Shown: positions 34,028 to 43,058, numbered from the stretch's first letter. The stretch is DNA of 64,000 nt from Streptomyces sp. NBC_00178 (GCF_036206005.1 NZ_CP108143.1:2170001-2234000), one strand, 5' to 3'. Notes: generated by a model from the letters alone, not told the origin. Numbers and translations: made by a program.

Positions 34028-34104
34028 ACAGCGGGACGTTACGATCGCGGGCACCGTGGCCGGAACACGCCGCCGCGGCAACCGAACCCCAGGAGTGACG
34101 CACC

Positions 34105-35007
34105 GTGTCCGCACCACGCATCGGCGTATCGGTCGTGACCATGGGAGACCGCCCCCAGCAGGTCGAGGCGCTGCTGGCGTCGGTGGCCATGCAGGATGTG
34201 CGGCCCACTCGTGTCGTCGTGGTGGGCAACGGCTGCACGCTCCCCGACTACACCGCCTTCCCGGGGCTGGCGGATCTCACCGGCGGGGTGACCCTGCTGG
34301 AGCTCGACGAGAACCTGGGCTGCCCCGGCGGCCGCAACGAGGCCCTGACCGCCCTCGCGGACTTCGGCGACGTCGACGTGGTCATCGAGCTCGACGACGA
34401 CGGGCTCCTGGTCGACAAGGACGTCTTCCGCACGGTCGAGAGGCTGTACGCGGAGGACCCCCGGCTCGGCATCGTGGGCTTCCGGATCGCCGACGAGCAC
34501 GGCGAGACCCAGCGCAGGCACGTCCCCCGGCTGCGCGCCAAGGACCCGATGCGCCGCGGTCCGGTCACCGCGTTCCTCGGCGGCGGCCACGCGCTCTCCA
34601 TGGAGATGCTCGCCGGGACGGGGCCGTGGCCGGCGGAGTTCTTCTTCACGCACGAGGAGACGGACCTGTCCTGGCGCGCCCTCGACGCGGGCTGGAAGAT
34701 CCTCTACGAACCCTCACTGCTGCTCCAGCACCCCAAGACGTCCCCGGCCCGGCACGCGGTCTACTACCGCATGACCGCCCGCAACCGCGTCTGGCTGGCC
34801 CGCCGCCACCTGCCCGCGCCCCTGGTCCCCGTCTACCTCGGCACGTGGATCCTGCTCACCGTCCTGCGCACCCGTTCCGTCTCCGGGCTGCGCGCCTGGG
34901 CGTCCGGTTTCGCGGAGGGGATGCGCACCCCGTGCGGGGTACGCCGGCCGATGCGCTGGCGGACCGTGTGGCGCATGACGCGTCTGGGCCGCCCGCCGGT
35001 CATCTGA
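34105..35007 (+). CDS. Glycosyltransferase family 2
   Basis: 300 residues. IGVSVVTMGDRPQQVEALL and VVVVGNGCTLPDY form the GT-A nucleotide-binding half; VIELDDDGLL is the metal-binding acidic motif; FLGGGHALSMEM and FFFTHEETDLSWRALDAGWK are the acceptor-side motifs (the E-D-DLSWR block of rhamnosyl-type transferases). The C-terminus has a weak hydrophobic patch only. It transfers a sugar from a nucleotide donor to an unknown acceptor. GTG 34105 is preceded by AGGAG. The last 13 codons are duplicated past the stop. Confidence 0.9.
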   Translation: MSAPRIGVSVVTMGDRPQQVEALLASVAMQDVRPTRVVVVGNGCTLPDYTAFPGLADLTGGVTLLELDENLGCPGGRNEALTALADFGDVDVVIELDDDGLLVDKDVFRTVERLYAEDPRLGIVGFRIADEHGETQRRHVPRLRAKDPMRRGPVTAFLGGGHALSMEMLAGTGPWPAEFFFTHEETDLSWRALDAGWKILYEPSLLLQHPKTSPARHAVYYRMTARNRVWLARRHLPAPLVPVYLGTWILLTVLRTRSVSGLRAWASGFAEGMRTPCGVRRPMRWRTVWRMTRLGRPPVI

Positions 35008-35061
35008 CCACCGTGTGGCGCAGCGCATGACGCGTCTGGGCCGTCCGCCGGTCATCTGACC
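34963..35061 (+). repeat. About 50-bp tandem duplication over the glycosyltransferase stop codon
   Basis: ACCGTGTGGCGCATGACGCG (34963 on) through GGTCATCTGACC (to 35009) is repeated at 35010-35061 with a 5-nt insertion (CAGCG) and one C-to-T change. The first copy ends with the TGA stop of the gene; the second lies downstream and is out of frame with the first. Confidence 0.95.
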
Positions 35062-35247
35062 GCCGGCCGCCGCGAGGATGCCGAAAGCGCTCCGCTCCCG
35101 GCGTTCCCGGTCGTCCGCCGGCCGGGCCGTCAGCACCCCGTCATGATCCGGGGCCGCGGCGTCAGAGCGCCGTCAGTGCCGTACGCGGCGCACCGCGGCC
35201 CGCGCTCTCATGGGAGCGGCGGGTCGGACGGGAGTGAGGCGGAGCGG

Positions 35248-35730
35248 ATGTCGTCCAGGGTCGTGGTCGGAGTGAGCGGGACGTCCGGAGGGCTGGCGGC
35301 GTTGCACGCGGCGGCCGCCGAAGCGCGGGTGCGCGCAGCGGAGTTGTGGGCGGTGCTGGCCTGGGACGTCCCCGGGGGCGGGGTCGGCGGCCGGGGTCCC
35401 GACGCCCTCTCCCCAGCCCTTCCGCTGCATCGCGCCGACGCCGCCGCGCGACTGCGCGACATCCTCGACCTGGCCTTCGGCATCGGCGGTCCCGGGGTGC
35501 CGGTCACCGGTCTCGCGGTGCGGGGCACACCCGGCGCCGCACTCGTGGACGCGGCCGGCGGCCCGGAGTGCGTGATCGTGGTGGGGACGGGATCGGGCGG
35601 GGCGCTGTCCCGCCGACTGCGGCCGTCCGTGGCGCGCTACTGCCTGGCGCACGCACCGTGCCCGGTGCTGACCGTGCCGCCGTGGCCGGGCCTGACGGGA
35701 CCGGACCTCGCACACCGGCACATCGCCTGA
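35248..35730 (+). CDS. Universal stress protein (UspA family)
   Basis: 160 residues, one Usp domain. VVVGVSGTSGGLAALHAAAA is the first strand and helix; GTGSGGALSRRLRPSVARY with LAHAPCPVLTVPP is the usual ATP-binding G-xxG-xG(S/T)-type end of the fold. Actinobacterial Usps bind ATP or AMP and help in stress and hypoxia. ATG at 35248 gives a standard length; 35 extra residues upstream look non-coding. Not in an operon with its neighbours. Confidence 0.88.
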   Translation: MSSRVVVGVSGTSGGLAALHAAAAEARVRAAELWAVLAWDVPGGGVGGRGPDALSPALPLHRADAAARLRDILDLAFGIGGPGVPVTGLAVRGTPGAALVDAAGGPECVIVVGTGSGGALSRRLRPSVARYCLAHAPCPVLTVPPWPGLTGPDLAHRHIA

Positions 35731-35878
35731 ACGGCCCGTGCCCCGGGCGCCGGGCGGGACGGACCCGGTCGGGTGCGAGAAGGGGAGTTGGCGCGTATCA
35801 CCGCAGCCGTTCCGGGACGAACGTTGCATAATGCGGCGCTGAGGCACCATCACCCGGCCCCTGTCGAGGAGTGCACCC

Positions 35879-36304
35879 GTGGCATTGACCCGTGCAGAGC
35901 GTGAGCAGTTTCTGGCCGAACCGCACGTCGCGGCCCTGGCCGTGGACGCGGCGGAGGGACGGGCACCGCTGACCGTGCCCATCTGGTACCAGTACGCTCC
36001 CGGCGGCGACCTCTGGATCATGACGGGACGCGATTCCCGCAAGGGCACCGCGATCGCCCGGGCGGGCCGTTTCAGCCTGATGGCCGACCGTGTCGAACCG
36101 ACCATCCGCTACGTCTCCGTCGAGGGCCCCGTCGTCGCCACGCTCCCCGCGACCCGGGAACAGCTCGTCGAGATCGCCTCGCGCTACCTGCCGGCCGAGA
36201 AGGTCGACGGCTACGTCGACTACGCGTGGAAGGAACACGGCGAGCAGGTCGTGATCCACATGCGGCCCGAGCGCTGGCTCAGCTCGGATCTCGGAAACCT
36301 CTGA
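35879..36304 (+). CDS. Pyridoxamine 5'-phosphate oxidase-like (split-barrel) F420- or flavin-dependent enzyme
   Basis: 141 residues. The split barrel marks are ALTRAEREQFLAEPHVAALAV at the start, then TVPIWYQYAPGGDLWIMTGRD, RAGRFSLMADR, and YVSVEGPVV, which recall PPOX-class F420-dependent oxidoreductases of actinobacteria. Substrate unknown. GTG 35879 has GAGGAG upstream. The F420 reductase gene at 2103 could supply its cofactor, but no direct link is visible. The gene is followed by a 400-nt gap. Confidence 0.85.
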   Translation: MALTRAEREQFLAEPHVAALAVDAAEGRAPLTVPIWYQYAPGGDLWIMTGRDSRKGTAIARAGRFSLMADRVEPTIRYVSVEGPVVATLPATREQLVEIASRYLPAEKVDGYVDYAWKEHGEQVVIHMRPERWLSSDLGNL

Positions 36305-36707
36305 GCACCGAGGGCGACCCGCCCGCCGGCGGACACGCAGGGGGCGGACCCGGAGAGAGCAACGTGCGCCCTCGGTCCGGAACGGTCGCGAGGGCGCCGG
36401 CTCCGCCGACTCCGCACCACCAGCGCATCACCCGTTCGAGGAGTGACGCCCCGGGGGTCCAGGCGAGGCGGCCCCGACGGCCCCGGGGAGCCCCGGGGAC
36501 AACATCTATTTGACCTGTCAATTATGTCGTGATTGGGTCCTTCACAACAGCACCGACCGGCCGCGGCCGGTCGCGGCAGGCCGTCGGCGCGGAGCAGCTG
36601 CCGACGTGTGACCGCTGCCTACGGCACTCGCGACGCGAAAGGCGACGACACGGCCGGCACACCAGGCCCGACGCGGCCTCCTTGCGGCATTACCCCAGGA
36701 CTTGATC
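36305..36707. other. Intergenic gap before the P450 gene; promoter-like AT-rich patch and 20-bp palindrome
   Basis: No coding sequence is seen in this 403-nt gap. At about 36500-36540 is a patch of low GC with TTGACC (36510-36515) as a possible -35; the -10 is not clear. Just downstream is the perfect palindrome at 36554-36573. Repeated CCCCGGGG blocks occur upstream of the patch (36480-36500). Confidence 0.6.
36554..36573. promoter_or_regulatory. 20-bp perfect palindrome upstream of the P450 gene (candidate operator)
   Basis: CGACCGGCCGCGGCCGGTCG reads the same on both strands. It lies about 40 nt downstream of the TTGACC candidate -35 and 134 nt before the P450 start, where an operator would act. 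Confidence 0.5.
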
Positions 36708-37907
36708 ATGACTGAACGTCTGACGCGCGGGTTCGCCGTGACGGACCGCGAGCCGAAATGCCCCTTCGATCCGTCGGCCCGCCTCGTCGGGATGGCCCGG
36801 GCGGAGGAACCGGTGCGGGTCCCGATGTACGAGCCGAGGTTCGGTGACGCGGACGTGCTCGTCGTGTCCCGGTACGCGGACGCCCGCGCCGCCCTGGGGG
36901 ACAACCGCCTGCGGTACAGCCACCTGCCGCTCGCCGACGGCAGCCCCCGGACGTACATGCCCGGCTTCCCGCCCGACTTCGACGGCGCCGAGCACGCACG
37001 CCTCCGCCGCATGCTCTCCGGGATCTTCACCCGCAAGCGGGTACAGACCCTGCGACCGATGATCGAGCGGGTCGTGGCCGAGTGCCTGGACGCGACGGAG
37101 AAGGCCGGCCCCGGAGCGGACCTCGTCGCGACGTTCGCTCTCGCGGTCCCCTCGAACGTGATCGGCGAGGTGCTCGGAGTGCCCACCGAGCTGCGTCACG
37201 ACTTCCACCGGCTCAGCACCGGCATCGTCAACTTCGCCAGCTCCCCGGCGGAGTACTTCGCACACCTCGGCGCGTTCCGCGAGTACATCACCCACGTCGT
37301 GGAGGAGATCCGCCGGCAGCCCGGTGAGGGCCTCATCAGTTCCCTGCTGAGGGACGAGGAGGGCAAGCTCAGCACGGAGGAGATCATCGGCATGACCAGC
37401 GCCCTGGTCGTGGCCGGGCACGAGACGACCGCCGCGATGATCGGCGTGAGCGCGCTGGCGCTCATCCAGCAGCCCGAACAGCTGGCGCTGATGCTCGCCG
37501 GCGGTGAGGACGGCACCGAGAAGGCCGTGGAGGAGTTCCTCCGCTACATGAGCATCTCGGGCGTGTTCCCCCGTGCGGCGACCGAGGACGTCACCATCGG
37601 TTCATGGCAGGTGAAGGCCGGCGAACGCGTCCTGATCTCCCTGCTGAACGCGAACCGCGACCCGGAACTGGTAGCGGAACCGGACCGGCTCGACCTCTCC
37701 CGCGAACCGGTCGGGCACCTGGCCTTCGGATTCGGCACCCACCAGTGCCCGGGACAGCACCTGGCCCGCCTGGAACTCCAGGTGGCCCTGACCGCACTGT
37801 TCCGACGCTTCCCCGGCCTCGCGTCGGCGGTCCCGGCCGAGGATCTGGCCTTCCACAGCGAGGGAGCGAACGTCTACGGCCTGGAGGCCCTTCCCGTCAC
37901 CTGGTGA
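36708..37907 (+). CDS. Cytochrome P450 (bacterial class I type)
   Basis: 399 residues. Heme-binding loop FGFGTHQCPG with Cys347 as iron ligand; I-helix AGHETT (236-241) with the oxygen-activating acid-alcohol pair; ExxR as Glu276-Arg279. The sequence is typical of Streptomyces P450s of the CYP105/CYP107 region, which oxidise antibiotics, steroids or xenobiotics with ferredoxin electrons. There is no ferredoxin or reductase gene beside it and no biosynthetic cluster around, so it is an orphan P450. ATG 36708 follows AGGA by 7 nt. A strong hairpin terminates it. Confidence 0.95.
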   Translation: MTERLTRGFAVTDREPKCPFDPSARLVGMARAEEPVRVPMYEPRFGDADVLVVSRYADARAALGDNRLRYSHLPLADGSPRTYMPGFPPDFDGAEHARLRRMLSGIFTRKRVQTLRPMIERVVAECLDATEKAGPGADLVATFALAVPSNVIGEVLGVPTELRHDFHRLSTGIVNFASSPAEYFAHLGAFREYITHVVEEIRRQPGEGLISSLLRDEEGKLSTEEIIGMTSALVVAGHETTAAMIGVSALALIQQPEQLALMLAGGEDGTEKAVEEFLRYMSISGVFPRAATEDVTIGSWQVKAGERVLISLLNANRDPELVAEPDRLDLSREPVGHLAFGFGTHQCPGQHLARLELQVALTALFRRFPGLASAVPAEDLAFHSEGANVYGLEALPVTW

Positions 37908-37918
37908 CGACGCAACGA

Positions 37919-37952
37919 CCGGAAGGGGCCTCCTACGCAGGGCCCCTTCCGG
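37919..37952 (+). terminator. Terminator after the P450 gene
   Basis: CCGGAAGGGGCC (37919-37930) and GGCCCCTTCCGG (37941-37952) form a perfect 12-bp stem with a 10-nt loop, starting 12 nt after the stop. Confidence 0.85.
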
Positions 37953-38155
37953 CGTATTCCGGGAGGCGGTGGCGGGAGACGGGTCGGGCGACTCGGGATC
38001 CGGCCAGGGGCAGGGGCAGTTCGATCGGTTCGCACCGAATCCTCCCGGCCGCAGACCGGCCTCGTCCCCCACGACGGGCCTTCCGCTCTTCCCCTTTAGC
38101 GGCGGTGTGGCGCAGGACACGGGAACGCGGTCGGGTCGGCGGAGAGTCATTGGGT

Positions 38156-38803
38156 GTGAGGCATACAGAAACCAGTGAGTCGTTGCGAGCGCGCGTGCGG
38201 GCGGGGGACCGTGCGGCGTTCGCCGAGCTGTACGACCAGAACGCTCGCGCTGTCTACAGACAAGCCCTGAGGCTGACGGGTAACTGGTCGGAGGCCGAGG
38301 AAGTGATGTCAGAGACCTTCCTGGGTGCCTGGCGCACCCGGGAGGCGCTGGATCCGGAGGGTGGTTCCCTCACACCGTGGCTGCTCGGCATCGCCACGCA
38401 CAAGGCGCACAACGCCAATCGCGGTCTTCGTCGGCGGCTCGCCTTCCTGGCAGGCAGCCCGGAGCCCCGGCCGGTGGAGGACTTCGCGGACGAGACGGCC
38501 GGCCGGATCGACGATGCCCGCCACCTCGAGTCGGTCCACGAAGCCCTGCGCCGGCTGAGCCGCCCGGACCGTGAGGTGATCGCTCTGTGCGTGGGTGCCG
38601 GGCTGGACTACCACCAGGCCGCCGAGGCGCTGGGCGTCCCGGTCGGCACCGTGAGGTCGCGGCTCTCCCGCGCCCGGGCGCGACTGGCCCGCCACAGCTC
38701 CGGCCCCGCGTTCCGAAAGAACCGGGAACCGCGCGGCCGTCGCGGAGAGAAAGAGAGTGAAGCCGCAATCGCGGCCCTGTTCCTGCAGGAGGAAACCCGA
38801 TGA
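38156..38803 (+). CDS. ECF RNA polymerase sigma factor
   Basis: 215 residues from GTG 38156, with GGAGAG 9 nt upstream. Region 2 is clear (FAELYDQNARAVYRQALRLT then AEEVMSETFLGAWR for -10 recognition), the linker is short, and region 4 is EALRRLSRPDREVIALCV then HQAAEALGVPVGTVRSRLSR for the -35. A basic C-terminal extension follows. The stop overlaps the start of the next gene (ATGA), which encodes a membrane protein of the CU044_5270 family, the usual partner and presumed anti-sigma factor of such sigmas. The pair should sense an envelope or redox signal. Confidence 0.93.
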   Translation: MRHTETSESLRARVRAGDRAAFAELYDQNARAVYRQALRLTGNWSEAEEVMSETFLGAWRTREALDPEGGSLTPWLLGIATHKAHNANRGLRRRLAFLAGSPEPRPVEDFADETAGRIDDARHLESVHEALRRLSRPDREVIALCVGAGLDYHQAAEALGVPVGTVRSRLSRARARLARHSSGPAFRKNREPRGRRGEKESEAAIAALFLQEETR

Positions 38804-39876
38804 ACGCCGACAACTCACGCGCCGGCTTTGCCCGGAGTGAGGCGGAAGAACTCCTCGCCGCTCCGGTCGACTGGGACCTCTCGCCGAGCCGCCACCTTCA
38901 CCACAAGGACGTCCTGATGCAGCAGATCGATCACGATCGCAACTCCGTCGGCGAGACCTCGCCCGCTCCCTCCCGCCGCCGCAGGCTGCCGCGCCTCGCC
39001 CTGATGGTGCCCGCCACGTCACTCGCCCTGGCCGGCGCACTGGTCGTCACCCTTTCCGGCGGCGACCACGCCTCCGCCCCGACGGCCAAGTCCGCTGTCT
39101 CCTCACCGGCCCGGGTCACCAACGCATCCGTCACGCTGGGCCGGATCGCCGACGCGGCCATGAAGACGGACGCGACGCCGGTCCGGGAAGACCAGTTCGT
39201 GTACTTCCGGCGCCTGGTGCGCGAGAACAAGGGCACGTTCGGCGGCCCGGTGGTGCTCGGTGCAGCACACAAGGACGAGCGGTGGCTGGCTCAGAAGCCC
39301 GGCCCGGTGACCACGACCGGCTGGCTCCGCTCGAGCGGGAAGGACGCCATGATGCCTGGTCAGCTCGGCCCTGTGACCACGACATCGCCCGTGCGGCCCG
39401 GTGTGTGGTACCCCACCTACGCGTGGCTTGCCTCGCTGCCCACCGACCCCGACGCCCTGCTCGAACTGCTCTACACCCAGACCAGGGTGGATGAGCGGGA
39501 AACGAAGGACGAGGCCGTCTTCGGGACTGTCGGCGACCTGCTCTTCAACGCGATCATGCCGCCCGCTACAGCCTCCGCGCTGTACCAGGCTGCCGCAAGG
39601 ATCCCCGGCGTCACCTGGATCCCCGACGCCGTCGACGCGGCCGGACGCCATGGCATCGGCATCACCCGCAGGGACGCCCGCTCCGCCACCCGGACCGTGT
39701 TGATCTTCGACAAGGACACCCTCGCCTACACGGGCTCGCAGTCGTACTTCATCAACCACAAGTCCAAGGCCGACGCCAGGGGCACCACCGGCGACGTGCT
39801 GTACGGCACCGACGCCGTGATGGAACGCGGCGTCGTCGACCGGCATGACGAGGCACCCGCGAAGACCGCCGGCTGA
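38800..39876 (+). CDS. CU044_5270-family membrane protein, putative anti-sigma factor
   Basis: 358 residues. A cytoplasmic segment of about 65 residues with His32, His34 and His35 (SPSRHLHHKDVLMQQI) is followed by one transmembrane helix (67-86, LALMVPATSLALAGALVVTL) and a large extracellular domain (RIADAAMKTDATPVREDQFVYF; WYPTYAWLASLPTDPDALLELL; GVTWIPDAVDAAGRHGIG). CU044_5270 proteins sit beside ECF sigmas and are thought to hold them at the membrane. No classical zinc anti-sigma HxxxCxxC motif is present. Coupled to the sigma gene by ATGA overlap. Confidence 0.85.
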   Translation: MNADNSRAGFARSEAEELLAAPVDWDLSPSRHLHHKDVLMQQIDHDRNSVGETSPAPSRRRRLPRLALMVPATSLALAGALVVTLSGGDHASAPTAKSAVSSPARVTNASVTLGRIADAAMKTDATPVREDQFVYFRRLVRENKGTFGGPVVLGAAHKDERWLAQKPGPVTTTGWLRSSGKDAMMPGQLGPVTTTSPVRPGVWYPTYAWLASLPTDPDALLELLYTQTRVDERETKDEAVFGTVGDLLFNAIMPPATASALYQAAARIPGVTWIPDAVDAAGRHGIGITRRDARSATRTVLIFDKDTLAYTGSQSYFINHKSKADARGTTGDVLYGTDAVMERGVVDRHDEAPAKTAG

Positions 39877-39914
39877 CTCCGGCCCATGGACGGGGGCGGC
39901 TGAAAAGCTGAAAA

Positions 39915-39946
39915 GGGTCCTGCTGCCCGACCGGGCGGCAGGACCC
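39915..39946 (+). terminator. Terminator after the sigma/anti-sigma operon
   Basis: GGGTCCTGCTGCCCG (39915-39929) pairs with CGGGCGGCAGGACCC (39932-39946) with one G-U position, 39 nt after the stop codon and preceded by AAAA. Confidence 0.75.
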
Positions 39947-40126
39947 CTGGCGTGCGCGTCACCACGGAACCTCGTGGCCCGACAGAAGCGAGTGACGGGG
40001 ACGGCCTCGTACCGATGGTCGGTGCCGGACCTCGGGCCGACGGGAGCCCTGGCGCGGGCCGTCGGCTCGTGGGGGCTCCGGCGGTGCTGTCCGCACCGGG
40101 TCCCACCGGCGAAGCCGCTGGTGGCG

Positions 40127-40533
40127 GCAGACGAGTCGGGCTGTACGCCGGGTTCTGTCTCCCGGTCGCCTCGCGGCGGCCGGGGAGACGGCCATCCATC
40201 TAGGACCGGCATTGCTGCCGGTCTCGTGCGGTCTACCCGCGAACTCGGGCGAGCCGCCCTCGGTCGTTCGCGCAGGAGCACCGGGGTGCTCCCTCTTGAC
40301 CTTGCTCCGGGTGGGGTTTACCTAGCCGCCTGAGTCGCCTCAGGCGCTGGTGGTCTCTTACACCACCGTTTCACCCTTACCCGGGACCGGAGTCCCGGGC
40401 GGTCTGTTTTCTGTGGCACTGTCCCGCGGGTCACCCCGGGTGGCCGTTAGCCACCACCCTGCCCTGTGGAGCCCGGACGTTCCTCGGGAGGATCCGGGGA
40501 TCCTCACGCGGCCGTCCGCCCGGCTCGTCTGCC
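40127..40533 (-). ncRNA. rnpB: RNase P RNA (class A)
   Basis: Read on the minus strand the transcript has the conserved core: ACAGAAAACAGACCGCC near the P4 first strand, AGGGTGAAACGGTG, GTAAGAGACCACCAGCG, GGTAAACCCCACCCGGAGC, and at the 3' side CCTAGATGGATGGCCG with GACAGAACCCGGCGTACAG. The 5' GGCAGACGAGCC and 3' CCCGACTCGTCTGCC ends pair as helix P1. It is the catalytic RNA that matures tRNA 5' ends. Ends are estimated from P1 and could be off by a few bases. It lies between the sigma-factor operon and the RNB ribonuclease gene. Confidence 0.97.
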
Positions 40534-40677
40534 GTGGTGACCATGCTACCCGGCGGCGCGGCCGGCGAAGGCCGCGATGCCCGACTCCCGGGCACCGGCG
40601 CTCCGGCGCCCGGGGGAAACAGCGCGTGCGCGAAGCCGTGACCGTACGGGGCGGCTCGGGCTGCCCGCTCCGAGGGC

Positions 40678-42117
40678 TCACACGGGCGCGAACAGCACCT
40701 TCGAGGATCCCGGGTCCGCGCGGGTCAGCCGGACCCTCAGCCGTTCGCCCAGCGGGAGAGGTGCGGCGGACTCGACGCGGGCGACGATCGCCGGGTCCTC
40801 GATGTGGACGGTGCCGACGGACGGCCGGTCCTCCTTGACGTCGATGACGTATCCGTCGAAGACCTCGCCGACCCGGCCCCTGAGCAGCGCGGCCTCGACC
40901 ACGTCGACGCACTCCCGCTCCACCGTGTTCGCCCGGCGGCTGCCCTCAGCCATCTCCTTCGGCAGGCCGCGGAGGGCCTGGAGCACCCATTCCGGCGGCC
41001 GGGTCTCCGCGGTCGCGGAGAGGCACAGCTCGGCGGCGTACCGGTCCACGAGGCGGCGCAGCGGCGCGGTGCAGTGCGTGTACAGCTCGGCGACGGCCGC
41101 GTGCACGGCGGGGGTGGGGAGTACCCCGTGCTCGAACACGCTGTAGCCGGCGCCTCGCAGGAGTGTGGTGCACTCCTGGAGGAACGCGGCGTGGCTGCTC
41201 TTCGCCGGGTCCAGCGAGCGCACCACCTCGGCGTATGCGACGTGGTGGGGCCAGTCGATGTGCAGGGCCTGCGCGGAGCGTCTGAGCCGGGCCACGGCCC
41301 CGTCGGGGGCGACGGGCAGGGTGCGCAGGATGCCGGTGCCGGAGTCCCGCATGAGGGCCGCGGCCGCCATTCCGGTGAGCAGGGAGAGCTGGGCGTTCCA
41401 GCCGTCCGCGGGCAGCGGGGTGCGGTAGCCCAGGCCGTAGGTCCCGTCGTGTTCGACGATCTCCTGCTCGGGCACGTTGAGCGAGATGCCGCCCCGCGCG
41501 GTCTCCTGCTCCTCGCGCAGCCGGCCGATGACCGCGAGGAGGGCGAGAGGTTCCTCGGCGGTGCCGGCGTCGATCTGTCGCTGGACGCCCGCGTAGTCGA
41601 GTTTCGCCCGGCTGCGCACGACGGCGCGGCGCACCTCGGCGCCCATGGTGCGGCCCTCCGGGTCGAGGTCGATGCGCCACAGGGCCGCGGGACGCGTCTC
41701 GCCGGGGAGCAGACTGGCGGCCCATTCGGAGAGCGGGGCGGGGTGCAGGGGCGCCCTGCCGTCGGGGAAGTAGAGCGTCGTCACCCGCCGGTGGGCCTCC
41801 GCGTCGAGCGCACCGCCGGGGCGGACGAAGGCGGCGACGTCGGCGATGGCGTAGAACACCCGGAAGCCGTGCCTGCGCCGCTCCAGGTACAGGGCCTGGT
41901 CGAGGTCGGTGGAGGCGGGCGGGTCGATGGTCAGGAACGGCAGGTCCGTGGCGTCGAGGTGGGCCGACACGTCCGGGGCCCTCGCCGCCTCGGCGGCTTC
42001 GGCGAGCACGGCGGCCGGGAAGCCGTCGGGCACGTCCAGCCGTGTGCGCAGTTCACGCAGGGCCGCCCGCAGGGCGGTGCCGTCTGCGCCTGTCATGTGG
42101 AGCCGGCGGCGGGGCAT
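40678..42117 (-). CDS. RNB-domain ribonuclease (RNase II/R family)
   Basis: 479 residues. The RNB catalytic core is at about 85-410: TIDPPASTDLDQALYLERR carries the magnesium-binding Asp cluster (D-x-STDLDQA), followed by GFRVFYAIADVAAFV and the TLYFPDGRAPLHPAPLSEWA block. The N-terminal cold-shock domains of E. coli RNase II are absent; a C-terminal S1-like stretch (VGEVFDGYVIDVKEDRP) is present. It should degrade single-stranded RNA 3' to 5'. ATG at 42117 is the first in-frame Met. A longer reading upstream crosses yaaA and is not preferred. It is transcribed in the same direction as rnpB. Confidence 0.9.
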   Translation of the reverse strand: MPRRRLHMTGADGTALRAALRELRTRLDVPDGFPAAVLAEAAEAARAPDVSAHLDATDLPFLTIDPPASTDLDQALYLERRRHGFRVFYAIADVAAFVRPGGALDAEAHRRVTTLYFPDGRAPLHPAPLSEWAASLLPGETRPAALWRIDLDPEGRTMGAEVRRAVVRSRAKLDYAGVQRQIDAGTAEEPLALLAVIGRLREEQETARGGISLNVPEQEIVEHDGTYGLGYRTPLPADGWNAQLSLLTGMAAAALMRDSGTGILRTLPVAPDGAVARLRRSAQALHIDWPHHVAYAEVVRSLDPAKSSHAAFLQECTTLLRGAGYSVFEHGVLPTPAVHAAVAELYTHCTAPLRRLVDRYAAELCLSATAETRPPEWVLQALRGLPKEMAEGSRRANTVERECVDVVEAALLRGRVGEVFDGYVIDVKEDRPSVGTVHIEDPAIVARVESAAPLPLGERLRVRLTRADPGSSKVLFAPV

Positions 42118-42252
42118 GCCACCGAGCGTAGGGCGGTGCGGTGCGGTCGGCATCCCGGTCGGGGGGCGGGTCGGTGCGGTCGGGACCGCCGTACCCTTGC
42201 TGCGGGGTTCCCGCGCGTCAGGGGCCCTGTGCCGCGTCCGAAGGAGAACCCC

Positions 42253-43053
42253 GTGCTCGTGTTGTTGCCGCCCTCCGAAGGCAAGGCCGCATCGGGGCGC
42301 GGGGCACCGCTGAAGCCCGAGTCGCTGTCCCTGCCGGGCCTTTCCGGGGCCCGTGCCGCGGTCCTCGACGAGCTGGTCGAGCTGTGCCTGGCCGACGAGG
42401 AGAAGGCCCGCGAGGTACTGGGACTGAGCGAGGGGCTGCGCGGTGAGGTGGCGAAGAACGGGGAGCTGCGCACCGCCGGCACCCGCCCTGCCGGGGAGAT
42501 CTACACGGGCGTGCTCTACGACGCGCTGGACCTGGCCACCCTGGACGCCGCCGCGAAGCGGCGGGCCGGGAAGTCGCTGCTGGTCTTCTCCGGGCTCTGG
42601 GGCGCGGTCCGGATCGGTGACCGCATCCCGTCGTACCGCTGCTCGATGGGGGTGAAGCTGCCCGGACTGGGGGCCCTGGGCGCGCACTGGCGCGCCCCGA
42701 TGGCCGAGGTCATGCCCGAGGCGGCCGGGGACGGACTGGTACTGGACCTGCGGTCGGCGGCGTACGCGGGCGCGTGGAAGCCGGCGGGCGAGATCGCGGG
42801 GCGGACGGCGAGCGTGCGGGTCCTCCAGTCGCAGGTGGTGGACGGGGTCGAGAAGCGGTCCGTGGTCAGCCACTTCAACAAGGCGACGAAGGGCCGGATG
42901 GTCCGCGACCTGCTGACGGCCGGTGCCCGCCCGAAGGGGCCGGCCCAGCTGGTCGAGGTGCTCCGTGACCTGGGGTACCTCGTGGAGGCCGAGGCTCCGG
43001 CACGCGCCGGCCGGCCGTGGGCCATCGACGTGGTGGTCACCGAGATCCACTGA
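42253..43053 (+). CDS. yaaA: Peroxide stress protein YaaA (DUF328)
   Basis: 266 residues from GTG 42253, with AAGGAG 6 nt upstream. The marks of the YaaA family are LVLLPPSEGKAASGRG at the start, LYDALDLATLDAAAKRR, LLVFSGLWGAVRIGDRIPSY, GDGLVLDLRSAAYAGAWKP and VSHFNKATKGRMVRDLL in order. In E. coli YaaA lowers free iron and protects DNA from hydroxyl radicals, so it loosely fits the iron theme of this region; there is no iron box here. Divergent from the RNB gene. The stop is followed at once by a palindrome before the aldolase gene. Confidence 0.92.
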   Translation: MLVLLPPSEGKAASGRGAPLKPESLSLPGLSGARAAVLDELVELCLADEEKAREVLGLSEGLRGEVAKNGELRTAGTRPAGEIYTGVLYDALDLATLDAAAKRRAGKSLLVFSGLWGAVRIGDRIPSYRCSMGVKLPGLGALGAHWRAPMAEVMPEAAGDGLVLDLRSAAYAGAWKPAGEIAGRTASVRVLQSQVVDGVEKRSVVSHFNKATKGRMVRDLLTAGARPKGPAQLVEVLRDLGYLVEAEAPARAGRPWAIDVVVTEIH

Positions 43054-43058
43054 CCGTT

